Shown here piece after piece: positions 29,006-38,747 of a stretch of DNA of 64,000 nt; the stretch's first letter is position 1; each line of letters opens with the position of its first letter. Made by a program: the position numbers and the translations under genes. The DNA comes from Hephaestia caeni (GTDB lineage Bacteria > Pseudomonadota > Alphaproteobacteria > Sphingomonadales > Sphingomonadaceae): contig NZ_QXDC01000003.1 in assembly GCF_003550065.1 (NCBI RefSeq), positions 310,001-374,000 on the forward strand, given 5' to 3'. The notes under the pieces are model-generated. The model was not told the origin of the DNA and made no database searches. It saw only the letters and a program-made list of their open reading frames with translations.

Positions 29006-30171
29006 ACCAGAACACTGATGGCTTCGTGCCGATCTCGAGCGAGAACGCGCTGATCGTTGATTCGGTGCGACGCATCATCACGGCCTATGGCCGGCGGCGC
29101 TTTCTCGATCGCGCGCGATCGGGCGACGGGATCGACGATCTCTGGCAGGAACTCGCCGCAGCGGGGTTGATCGGCGCGCTCGTCCCGCCCGACTATGGCG
29201 GCTCGGGGCTCGGGGTCGAAACCATGAGCCTGATGCTCGAGGAGCTTGCCGCCGAGGGCTGCCCGTTGCTGGCGATCGTGCTGCTGACGGTCGCCGTTTC
29301 GGTGCTCGCGCGCCACGGCTCCGCCGAACAGCGCGCGGCGTGGCTGCCAGGCATCGCCGACGGCTCGACGCGGCTCGCCTTCGCGATCACCGAACCCGAC
29401 GCTGGCACCAATGCGCACGCCATCCGAACCACGGCGACGCCGATCGCGGACGGCTGGCGGATCGACGGCGCCAAAACCTATATCACCAATGTCGACGAGG
29501 CAGCGGCGCTGATCGTGGTCGCGCGCAGCGGCACCGACACGGCGACCGGCCGCGGGCGGCTGACGATGCTGATCGTGCCGGCCGATGCGCCCGGCCTGAA
29601 TTTCACCCGGATCGAGACGCGCGTGGTGTCGCACGAGCGGCAGTTCGCGGTGCATTTCGACGATGTCCGCGTGCCCGCCGAGGCCCGGATCGGCCCCGAA
29701 GGTGACGGACTGAAAGCCGCCTTCGCCGGGCTCAACCCCGAGCGGATCGTGGTCGCGGGCATGTGCAACGGCCTGACGCGCTTCGCGCTCAAGGCGGCGA
29801 GCAGCTATGCCAACGATCGCCGCGTCTGGCGCACCTCGATCGGCGCGCACCAGGCGATCGCCCACCCGCTCGCCCAGGCCTATGCCCAGCTCAAGCTCGC
29901 GCAGCTCGCCACCCAGCGCGCCGCACAGCTCTACGACGGCGGGGGCGACGCCGGCGAGGCGTCCAATATCGCCAAATTCATCGCCGCCGACACCGCGGTA
30001 TTCGCGTTCGATCGCGCGATCCAGACACACGGCGGCAACGGCATGAGCGCCGAATACGATCTCGCCGATCTGTGGTTCGTGACTCGGCTCCAGCAGATCG
30101 CCCCCGTCAGCCGCGAGATGATCCTCAACTACCTCGCCCAGCACGCGCTGGGGCTGGAAAAATCGTATTAA
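29002..30171 (+). CDS. Acyl-CoA dehydrogenase
   Basis: A 389-residue FAD flavoprotein: the N-terminal helical domain carries LVPPDYGGSGLG, the beta domain carries AFAITEPDAGTNAHAIRTTA and GAKTYITN, and the C-terminal helical domain has VVSHERQF, GLNPERIVVAG and QTHGGNGMSAEYDL. The usual C-terminal YEG glutamate region is replaced by IAPVSREMIL; the second dehydrogenase in this window (56140) has IAPISPELIL there, so both belong to a subgroup with another base. It would introduce the alpha,beta double bond in a CoA ester that the neighbouring MaoC protein may hydrate. Confidence 0.86.
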   Translation: MNQNTDGFVPISSENALIVDSVRRIITAYGRRRFLDRARSGDGIDDLWQELAAAGLIGALVPPDYGGSGLGVETMSLMLEELAAEGCPLLAIVLLTVAVSVLARHGSAEQRAAWLPGIADGSTRLAFAITEPDAGTNAHAIRTTATPIADGWRIDGAKTYITNVDEAAALIVVARSGTDTATGRGRLTMLIVPADAPGLNFTRIETRVVSHERQFAVHFDDVRVPAEARIGPEGDGLKAAFAGLNPERIVVAGMCNGLTRFALKAASSYANDRRVWRTSIGAHQAIAHPLAQAYAQLKLAQLATQRAAQLYDGGGDAGEASNIAKFIAADTAVFAFDRAIQTHGGNGMSAEYDLADLWFVTRLQQIAPVSREMILNYLAQHALGLEKSY

Positions 30172-30204
30172 AGGCGGGGTAAGGGAATGGGCTGGCGCCG
30201 CTCT

Positions 30205-31290
30205 CTATAACATCCGCGCGCGCTGCGCGTCGGTGAGGGGCCAGATCGCCGCTTGGGGACCATCGGCCGGCGAAAAGCGCGGCGCGACGCCGGGTCGGAA
30301 GGCGCCCGCGTGCTCGCAAAAGCCACCGCGCGCGGCAGCGTGTGGATGCGTCGGCGCTTCGGTCATCGACAGGACCGGCGTGACGCACGCGGCGGTGCCG
30401 TCGAAAGCCTGCTCCCAATGCGCGCGCGTCTCCGCGGCGAACCGCTTCGCGAACAGCGCCTTGAGCGCCGGCCAGTTGGCCTTGTCGGCGCGATCGGGAA
30501 GCGCGGCGGCGGCGAAGCCCAACCCGTCGAGCAGCGCGGCATAAAATTGCGGTTCGAGCGCGCCGACCGCGACATACTTGCCGTCGCGGGTCGCGTAGGT
30601 GGCATAGCAGGGATGTGCGCCGTCGAGCCCGTTGTCGCCGCGGCGGTCGGTCGCCTTGCCATCGGCGAGCAAACCGTATTGGAGCGTCATCAGCGCCGCC
30701 GCGCCGTCGACCATCGCCGCATCGACCGTCCGCCCGCGCCCGGTCGCGCGCGCCTCGATAACCGCGGCGAGCACGCCGGCGATGAGGAACATCGCCCCGC
30801 CGCCGAAATCGGCAACCAGATTGAGCGGCGGCACCGGCGCGCCGCCCGCCTCGCCGATCGCATGGAGCGCACCCGTCAGCGCCAGATAATTGATGTCGTG
30901 GCCCGGCTGCGGCGCGAGCGGCCCGTCCTGCCCCCACCCCGTCATCCGGCCATAGACGAGCGCCGCGTTCGCCGCGCGCAGGTCGTCAGGGCCGAGGCTC
31001 AGCCGCTCCATGACACCGGGCCGGAACCCCTCGATCACGATATCGGCATGAACCGCAAGGTCCGCCGCCATCGCGCGGTCGCTCTCCTGCTTGAGATCGA
31101 GCGCTAGCGTCGGCCGGCCGATGTTGAGATAATCGTGCGGCGTCGCAGGGCGCAGCGGATCGCCCCCCGGACGCTCGATCCGCAACACCTGCGCCCCCAT
31201 CTGGGCCAGCAGCATCGCCGCAAAGGGCGCGGGGCCGATCGCGGCGAATTCGAGCACGCGCACACCCGCCAGGGGGCCGGCGCCGCTCAT
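30205..31290 (-). CDS. Alpha-methylacyl-CoA racemase (class III CoA-transferase fold)
   Basis: A 361-residue protein with the complete racemase active-site set known from mycobacterial MCR and human AMACR: His131 in GHDINY, Asp161 in PLNLVADFGGG and Glu246 in GALEPQF. It would interconvert 2R- and 2S-methyl-branched acyl-CoA esters so that stereospecific dehydrogenases can act. The ATG overlaps the MarR stop (ATGA), so regulator and racemase are one operon. A second racemase lies at 36631. Presence of the racemase triad distinguishes both from the true transferases in this window. Confidence 0.85.
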   Translation of the reverse strand: MSGAGPLAGVRVLEFAAIGPAPFAAMLLAQMGAQVLRIERPGGDPLRPATPHDYLNIGRPTLALDLKQESDRAMAADLAVHADIVIEGFRPGVMERLSLGPDDLRAANAALVYGRMTGWGQDGPLAPQPGHDINYLALTGALHAIGEAGGAPVPPLNLVADFGGGAMFLIAGVLAAVIEARATGRGRTVDAAMVDGAAALMTLQYGLLADGKATDRRGDNGLDGAHPCYATYATRDGKYVAVGALEPQFYAALLDGLGFAAAALPDRADKANWPALKALFAKRFAAETRAHWEQAFDGTAACVTPVLSMTEAPTHPHAAARGGFCEHAGAFRPGVAPRFSPADGPQAAIWPLTDAQRARML

Positions 31291-31757
31291 TCGTCGAGCA
31301 TCCGGCGCAGATTGGCCTTGATCGCCTCCAGCGTGTCGGCGCAGCGATCGAGCGCGGCGTCGTCGATGCCGTCGAGCGCGGCGCGATCGATGCGGTGCGC
31401 GACGGCGGCGATCTGTTCGATCGCGACATAGCCGGTATCGGTCAGGAAAATCCGCCGGAGCCGCCGGTCCCGGGAATCGTCGCGACGCTCGACAAGGCCG
31501 AGCGCTTCCAGCCTCGTCACCAGCGCGCCGACGCTGACCTTGCCGCTTTCCAGCGCCCGCGCAAGCTCGGTCTGGGTAAGTCCGCTGTCGTTGGTCCGCG
31601 CCAACCGGCCGAGCACCCAATATTGGACCGCGGTGATCCCGAACGGCCGCAGCCGCGCATCGAACGTCTGGCGGCGCATGTGCGCCGCGCGGTGCAACAG
31701 ATGCGTCAGCCGCGCGCGCCGCGCGCCATCGGAAAGCGAAGGTCGTTGCATCGTCAT
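31287..31757 (-). CDS. MarR-family transcriptional regulator
   Basis: A 156-residue winged-helix repressor. The HTH lies at about residues 45-75 (GLTQTELARALESGKVSVGALVTRLEALG), and the wing is ERRDDSRDRRLRRIFLT. MarR proteins usually sense acyl-CoA or aromatic ligands and repress neighbouring genes. ATG 31757 is used; an ATG at 31778 would absorb the GGGGAGG ribosome site into the coding region. The site at 31848 lies between this gene and the divergent MaoC gene, and its twin at 28528 controls the next divergent pair, so autoregulation plus control of four transcripts is likely. Confidence 0.86.
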   Translation of the reverse strand: MTMQRPSLSDGARRARLTHLLHRAAHMRRQTFDARLRPFGITAVQYWVLGRLARTNDSGLTQTELARALESGKVSVGALVTRLEALGLVERRDDSRDRRLRRIFLTDTGYVAIEQIAAVAHRIDRAALDGIDDAALDRCADTLEAIKANLRRMLDE

Positions 31758-31847
31758 GGCCAAAGCTAACCTCCCCATCCCGCCCGGGCAATCACCGCAC
31801 CCACCTGCCTTGTCACACCCGATCCAACCCCATCCGCGCGCCGTTCG

Positions 31848-31871
31848 ATATTGTGCGCATACGTACTATCT
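31848..31871. promoter_or_regulatory. Operator, copy 2 (probable MarR site)
   Basis: Read on the minus strand this begins AGATAGTACGTATGCG and is 22/24 identical to copy 1 at 28528. It lies 91-114 nt upstream of the MarR start and 32-55 nt upstream of the MaoC gene at 31903. The right half is less palindromic than in copy 1, which may mean weaker binding. Confidence 0.68.
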
Positions 31872-31902
31872 GATAGCACGGATGCAACGATAGGGGAACG
31901 AC

Positions 31903-33734
<1,832 letters not shown>

Positions 33735-33738
33735 GCCG

Positions 33739-35139
33739 TCAGGCCGGGCGCTGCGATTCCGAAGGCAGGGGATCGCCCGCCCCGATCCCGGCGGCGATAT
33801 CCTCGACGATCCGGCGATGCTGGGCGTTGTTGACCCCGAAGAAGCAGATCGCCGCGCCCGACGCGGCGACCACCACCGCCGGCACCAGAAAGATCGCGAT
33901 GCGCAGCCGGATGAGCGTGTCGGCATCCTGCGCGACGTTGGACACGAACCCGGCCCAATCGAGCGCCAGCCCCATCAAGCCGCCGCCCAGCGCCAGGCCG
34001 AGCTTGCTCGACAGCGACAGGAAGCCGAAGCTGTATGCCTCGACACGCCTGCCCTGTTTCCACTGCCCGTAATCGACCGCATCGGCCGTCATCGAATAAT
34101 AATTCATCAGCACCGACGCCTTGCCCGCCCCCATCGCGAGATACAAAGCGAGCACGAGCGCGAGCGGGGCAGCGTGGAGCAGGCAAAGCGTGACGAACGC
34201 GGCGGAGAGCAGCGCACTGCCCGCGACCCAGGTGATCGATTTGCTGAAGCGTCGCGCGATCGCCACCCACAGCGGCGGAAACGCCATCGCACCGATGCCG
34301 ATCGCAAGCACGCCGAGCTTGGTCGCCTCAGGTGCAAGATACAGATATTTGAAGAAATAGGCCGCCCCCCCATACATGAAGGCGTAACCGATGAAGAACA
34401 GGATGTTGGCGACCAGGATCGCCATCAACGCACGATTGCCCAGTGCATAACGGGCGGCGCTCAACAGCGAGGCTGAGTCGGTGTCGAGCGCGGTGCCGCT
34501 GACCCGCTCGCGCGTGATCAGCCCGGAAACGAGCACCGAGACGATCGTCAGCGCGCCGAGGATCGCGCCGAAATAGACGAAGCCCGCGCGCTCATCCGCG
34601 CCGCCGATCCAGTCGATAAGGCCGAGCCCGAGATAGCCCGCGCACAAGGTGCCGAGCCCGCCCGCAGCCGCCTTGACGCCGCCGATCGACGCGCGTTCGT
34701 TGGCGTCGGTCGACATGCGGGTGATCAACCCGGCGTGGGGCACCGCGATGAAGGCATAGGCGGTGCGGTAACAGACATGAACGACCAGCGCGATCGCGAA
34801 CAATACGGCAGGAGCCAGATCGGGCTTGATGAACAGCAGCCCGAACGTGACGCCGAGCGGCGCCGCACCGTAGATCAGGAACGGCCGATACCGCCCCAGC
34901 TTGCTCTGCATCCGCGTGGCCGCCGCCGCCGCCAGCAGGTTCGCGCCGCAATCGGTGAGGCCGCCGATCAGCATCAACAACCCCGCCGAGGCTGGCGCGA
35001 ACCCCATGATATCGGTGTAGAAATAGAGCAGCAGCGTGCTGACGCCGATCTGCACGATCGACAGCCCGAACAACCCGCCACCATAGCCCAGCTTGACGAG
35101 CAAAGGGACGCGCGATGCCAACGGCGCGGCGGCACTCAT
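33739..35139 (-). CDS. GPH-family (MFS) transporter
   Basis: A 466-residue inner-membrane transporter with about 12 hydrophobic helices. It resembles glycoside-pentoside-hexuronide:cation symporters: KLGYGGGLFGLSIVQIGVSTLLLYFYTDIMG at the N-terminus, KLGRYRPFLIYGAAPLG after helix 2, and VLMNYYSMTADAVDYGQWKQGRRVEAYSFG in the C-terminal half, which is the GPH signature region (DYGEWKTGxR-like). Substrates in this family are usually glycosides or sugars, but placement in an acyl-CoA island next to an IclR gene leaves the substrate open. It is convergent with the nitronate monooxygenase gene. Confidence 0.83.
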   Translation of the reverse strand: MSAAAPLASRVPLLVKLGYGGGLFGLSIVQIGVSTLLLYFYTDIMGFAPASAGLLMLIGGLTDCGANLLAAAAATRMQSKLGRYRPFLIYGAAPLGVTFGLLFIKPDLAPAVLFAIALVVHVCYRTAYAFIAVPHAGLITRMSTDANERASIGGVKAAAGGLGTLCAGYLGLGLIDWIGGADERAGFVYFGAILGALTIVSVLVSGLITRERVSGTALDTDSASLLSAARYALGNRALMAILVANILFFIGYAFMYGGAAYFFKYLYLAPEATKLGVLAIGIGAMAFPPLWVAIARRFSKSITWVAGSALLSAAFVTLCLLHAAPLALVLALYLAMGAGKASVLMNYYSMTADAVDYGQWKQGRRVEAYSFGFLSLSSKLGLALGGGLMGLALDWAGFVSNVAQDADTLIRLRIAIFLVPAVVVAASGAAICFFGVNNAQHRRIVEDIAAGIGAGDPLPSESQRPA

Positions 35140-35284
35140 CGGCGCCCGCCCCCGCGCGCTGCCCTCGGGTTATGCATGAACGCGATCCTCTTCGTAACGC
35201 TACCGCCGGCCGTGTGTCGCCAGCACGCAAGTCTAGCAGCGATAGCGTATCGGACCAAGAAAATGCCGCCTATGTGACTATAAT

Positions 35285-35298
35285 TTCATCATGATGAA
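35285..35298. promoter_or_regulatory. Perfect 14-bp palindrome, probable IclR operator
   Basis: TTCATCATGATGAA is a perfect palindrome lying 42-55 nt before the IclR start and between the divergent transporter and IclR genes. It is flanked by AT-rich sequence. Similar sequences occur in other intergenic regions of this island (44011-44024, 12 of 14 positions; 44067-44080, 11 of 14; 57387-57400, 10 of 14). Confidence 0.65.
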
Positions 35299-35339
35299 TT
35301 ATCTTGACGGCGAGACCGCAATCGCGTTGAATGGAATTC

Positions 35340-36065
35340 ATGGATGTGAAAACCGCCGGTCGTACCGTCGACCTGTTCGAACTCTTCGCCAAGTCGAAGG
35401 CGCCCCTCACCTTGTCCGAGATCGCGCGCGGGTTGAGCGCCCCGCAATCGAGCTGTTTCAACCTCGTTCGCGCGCTCGAGGCAAGGGGGTTTCTCTATTC
35501 GATCGGCGGCAACAAGCGGCTCTACCCGACCCGCAAGCTATTCGACATCGCGCAGGCGATCGCCGAATACGAGCCCGCCATTCCAAGGCTCGAACCGCTG
35601 CTGGAGAAGCTCCGCGACGCGACCAACGAAACCGCGATCCTCGGCACGCGCCAGGGCGATCGCGTGATCTACCTCGCGGTCGCCGAAGGGCAGCAGACGA
35701 TCCGGTACATGTCGCGCGCGGGCGAGCTGAAGCCGATCCACGCGAGCGCGATCGGCAAGGCCTTGCTGACCACCGCCCCCGCCGACGAACGTGCCGACAT
35801 CGTCAAGCGCGTCGCGCTGCCGGCGGTGACCGGCAACACGATCACCGGGCGCGACGAATTGCTTGCCGAGATCGCGACCGCCGAAGCACGCGGATGGAGC
35901 CAGACCCGCGGCGAGAACGTCGCCGACGTCATGGCGATCGCGGTGCCGTTCAAGGTCGATGGTGCCGCCTATGCGATCGCGATCGCGGGGCCGATCGGCC
36001 GCATGGAGCCGCTGGCGGCACAGCATGTCGCCACGGTCCAGGCGATGATCGGGACGATGGTCTGA
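35340..36065 (+). CDS. IclR-family transcriptional regulator
   Basis: A 241-residue regulator with an N-terminal winged HTH (KTAGRTVDLFELFAKSKAPLTLSEIARGLSAPQSSCFNLVRALEARGFLY) and the IclR effector-binding domain (LEPLLEKLRDATNETAILGTRQGDRVIYL, HASAIGKALLT, ARGWSQTRGENVADVMAIAVPF). The ATG at 35340 has GGA 5 nt upstream; 35331 is an alternative adding three residues. The perfect palindrome upstream suggests autoregulation. IclR proteins commonly control catabolic operons through small-acid effectors, so it is the likely regulator of the surrounding ligase, mutase and dehydrogenase operons. Confidence 0.88.
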   Translation: MDVKTAGRTVDLFELFAKSKAPLTLSEIARGLSAPQSSCFNLVRALEARGFLYSIGGNKRLYPTRKLFDIAQAIAEYEPAIPRLEPLLEKLRDATNETAILGTRQGDRVIYLAVAEGQQTIRYMSRAGELKPIHASAIGKALLTTAPADERADIVKRVALPAVTGNTITGRDELLAEIATAEARGWSQTRGENVADVMAIAVPFKVDGAAYAIAIAGPIGRMEPLAAQHVATVQAMIGTMV

Positions 36066-36638
36066 TCAGGCGGCGCCACGCCCCAGCGCAAACTCGACCA
36101 CCTGGGCACCGACCAGCGCGAGTTGGTCGGCGATGCGCGGATCGGCGCAGCAGCCATCGTGGAACGGCCCGCCCGACGTATTGATCGCCGCGCCGAACGG
36201 AGTCGGCCAGCCGCGCAGCGCATGGACGATCGATCGCATCGCGAGCAGCGTCCCGCCGGTCGCCTGCCAGCCGAACGCGGTGGCGATCAGCCCGACGGGC
36301 AGCCCGTGGAGATAGACACGCCGATCGCGCGCGGTTTCTTCGAGATAATCGATCGCGTTCTTGACCAGCCCGGAAATCGATCCGTGATAGCCCGGGCTGG
36401 CGAGGATCAGGCCATCCGCATCCCGCACCGCCGCCACCAGCGCCGCCGCGTCGCTGCCCGGCACCAGCGGTTCGCCCGAATAATGCGGGATGGCGAGCAG
36501 GCGTTCGCCGCCGAACAATTGCGTGTGTGCGCCTGCATCCGCCGCGGCGGCAAGCGCCAGCGCGAGCGCCTGTTCGGTCGATGAGCCCGGCCGGGTGGTG
36601 CCGCCGATGCCGACGATGCGAAGCGGCCGATCAGCCAT
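36066..36638 (-). CDS. NADPH-dependent FMN reductase (flavodoxin-like)
   Basis: A 190-residue flavin reductase of the SsuE/azoreductase type: RIVGIGGTTRPGSSTEQAL binds the FMN phosphate, and LILASPGYHGSISGLVKNAIDYLEE is the family signature. It could supply reduced flavin to the LLM monooxygenase encoded at 41212. ATG 36638 overlaps the racemase stop by 8 nt; a longer frame to 36686 has no support. It ends immediately next to the convergent IclR gene with no gap. Confidence 0.83.
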   Translation of the reverse strand: MADRPLRIVGIGGTTRPGSSTEQALALALAAAADAGAHTQLFGGERLLAIPHYSGEPLVPGSDAAALVAAVRDADGLILASPGYHGSISGLVKNAIDYLEETARDRRVYLHGLPVGLIATAFGWQATGGTLLAMRSIVHALRGWPTPFGAAINTSGGPFHDGCCADPRIADQLALVGAQVVEFALGRGAA

Positions 36639-37779
36639 CGGCGAACACGCCGCGCGCGCGCCAATCCGCGATCCGGGCGTCGTCATGGCCCAGCTCGGCG
36701 ATCACCGCGGCGCCGTCCGCGCCCTTGGCGGCGACCGACCTCAGCGGCGCGGCGCCGGTCCGCCCGAAACGCGGCGCGGGCGCGGGTTGCAGGACGCCGT
36801 CGACCTCCGCCGTGCTGTGCCGTGCGACGAAATGCGGGTGCGCGGCGGCCTCGATCGGCGACAGCACCGGCGCGAAGCAGACGTCTTCGTCGCCGAGCAG
36901 CGCCTCCCAATGCGCACGATCGTGCATGCGGAAGGTCGCATCGAGCAGCGCCTTCAATTCGGGCCAGCGCGCCTTGTCGGCGCGCGCCGCTTTCCATTGG
37001 GGATCGAGGCCGAGGATATCGACCAGCCGCGCGAAGAATTGCGGTTCGAGCGCGCCGATCGACACATATTGATGATCGGCGGTTTCGAAGACGCCGTAAT
37101 AGGGCACACCGCCGTCGAGCAGGTTGGTGCCGCGATCAAGCGTGTGGAAACCGCTGGCGAGATAGCCGAACGTACTCGCAAGCAGCGTCAGGCAGCCTTC
37201 GACCATCGCCGCGTCGACCACCTGGCCCTTGCCCGACTGGCTGCGCTCATGGAGCGCGGCGAGGATTCCGAACGCGATCAGCATCCCGCCGCCACCGAAA
37301 TCGGAAATCAGGTTGAGCGGCATCACCGGCGGGCCGTCGACAGGGCCGATCAGATCGATCACGCCGGCGAGCGCGGTATAATTGAGATCATGCCCGGCGC
37401 GCTGCGCCAATGGTCCGTCCTGGCCGTAGCCAGTGATCCGACCGTAGATCAGCCGCGGGTTGCGCCCCAGGCAGATATCGGGGCCGACGCCCAGCCGCTC
37501 GGCAACCCCCGGGCGAAAGCCTTCGATCAGCACATCGGCGCGATCGATCAGGTCGAGCAGGATCGCGATCGCATCGGGCTGCTTCAGGTCGAGCGCGAGA
37601 CTGCGCTTGCCGCGATTGTAGACGAAGAAGCGTTGTTCGATCTCGAAACCGTGATCGTGCGCGCTCGCGCGCTCGATGCGGATCACCTCGGCGCCGTGAT
37701 CGGCGAGCATCATGCCCGCCATCGGCCCCGGCCCGAAACCGGCGAGTTCGACGACCCGCAATCCCGAAAGCGCGCCCAT
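36631..37779 (-). CDS. Alpha-methylacyl-CoA racemase, second copy
   Basis: A 382-residue relative of the protein at 30205 with the same triad: His130 in GHDLNY, Asp160 in PLNLISDFGGG and Glu245 in GALEPQF. The order racemase, SDR, TonB receptor, LLM monooxygenase and ligase upstream suggests an operon handling a methyl-branched acid from uptake to activation and epimerisation. Two racemases in one island imply two different branched centres or two chain lengths. Confidence 0.84.
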   Translation of the reverse strand: MGALSGLRVVELAGFGPGPMAGMMLADHGAEVIRIERASAHDHGFEIEQRFFVYNRGKRSLALDLKQPDAIAILLDLIDRADVLIEGFRPGVAERLGVGPDICLGRNPRLIYGRITGYGQDGPLAQRAGHDLNYTALAGVIDLIGPVDGPPVMPLNLISDFGGGGMLIAFGILAALHERSQSGKGQVVDAAMVEGCLTLLASTFGYLASGFHTLDRGTNLLDGGVPYYGVFETADHQYVSIGALEPQFFARLVDILGLDPQWKAARADKARWPELKALLDATFRMHDRAHWEALLGDEDVCFAPVLSPIEAAAHPHFVARHSTAEVDGVLQPAPAPRFGRTGAAPLRSVAAKGADGAAVIAELGHDDARIADWRARGVFADG

Positions 37780-37794
37780 TCCCGTCCTCTCCGC

Positions 37795-38706
37795 TCAGAT
37801 CGGATCCCAGCTAAAGACGTCCTTGCTCATGTCCGGCCCGTAGAAATTGGCGCGGAGCGCGGGAATGGCGTGATCGGCAACGCTTTGCGGCGTCCAGCCT
37901 TCGGGACGGTGGACCGAGCGTAGCGGACGGCTCTGCGACATCAGGAAAATCTCGTTGGCGCGCACCGCGAACACCTGGCCGGTGACATCGGCCGCGGCAT
38001 CGGTGAGCAGATAGACGGCGAGCGGCGCGACCATCGCCGGATCCATCTTCTTGAGCGTCTCGACGCGCGCGGCCTGCGCTTCGTCCTTCACCGGGATCGC
38101 CCCGATCATGCGGCTGAACGCGAAGGGGGCGATGCAGTTCGAGCGCACCCGCGCCTGCGCCATGTCGATCGAGATCGAGCGCGACAGGCCAGCGATCCCC
38201 ATCTTCGCGGCAGCGTAGTTCGCTTGGCCCATGCCGCCGATCAGCCCCGAGGTCGAGGTCATGTGGACATAGGCGCCCGATTGCTGCGCGCGGAGGTGGG
38301 GCGCCGCCGCGCGCGACATGTAGAAAGTGCCGTTGAGATGCACGTCGATCACCGCGCGCCACTCGTCGGGATCCATCTTGAAGAAGAAGCGGTCGCGAAG
38401 GATGCCGGCGTTGTTCACCACGCCGTCGATCCGACCATAGGTGTCCAGCGCCTGGCCGATGATCCGCTGCGCCGATTCCCACGAGGCAACGCTGTCGCCG
38501 TTCGCGACCGCATTGCCCCCGGCGGCACGGATTTCATCGACCACCTTCCCGGCGGCGCTGGCACTGGCCCCCTCCCCGTGGACCGACGCGCCGAGATCGT
38601 TGACGACGACGCTGGCCCCCTCCGACGCTAACAGCAGGGCGATGCCGCGCCCGATCCCGCCGCCGGCGCCGGTGACGACTACGACCTTGTCTTCAAGCAA
38701 TCCCAA
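37795..38706 (-). CDS. 17beta-HSD4/MFE-2-like short-chain dehydrogenase
   Basis: A 303-residue SDR with VVVVTGAGGGIGRGIAL, NDLGASVHGEG, VVNNAGILRDRFFFKM and STSGLIGGMGQANYAAAKMGIAGLSRS carrying the catalytic Tyr and Lys. The NDLG and NNAGILRDR motifs and a C-terminal extension (about residues 245-303) are typical of the 3R-hydroxyacyl-CoA dehydrogenase part of peroxisomal MFE-2. It would oxidise the product of the double hot-dog hydratase. The start is a TTG at 38706, chosen because AGGA lies 6 nt before it; no ATG is available before the Rossmann motif. Confidence 0.82.
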   Translation of the reverse strand: MGLLEDKVVVVTGAGGGIGRGIALLLASEGASVVVNDLGASVHGEGASASAAGKVVDEIRAAGGNAVANGDSVASWESAQRIIGQALDTYGRIDGVVNNAGILRDRFFFKMDPDEWRAVIDVHLNGTFYMSRAAAPHLRAQQSGAYVHMTSTSGLIGGMGQANYAAAKMGIAGLSRSISIDMAQARVRSNCIAPFAFSRMIGAIPVKDEAQAARVETLKKMDPAMVAPLAVYLLTDAAADVTGQVFAVRANEIFLMSQSRPLRSVHRPEGWTPQSVADHAIPALRANFYGPDMSKDVFSWDPI

Positions 38707-38747
38707 CGTTCTTCCTTCCCGTTGCGTAATCGAGACGCGATGCCGCG

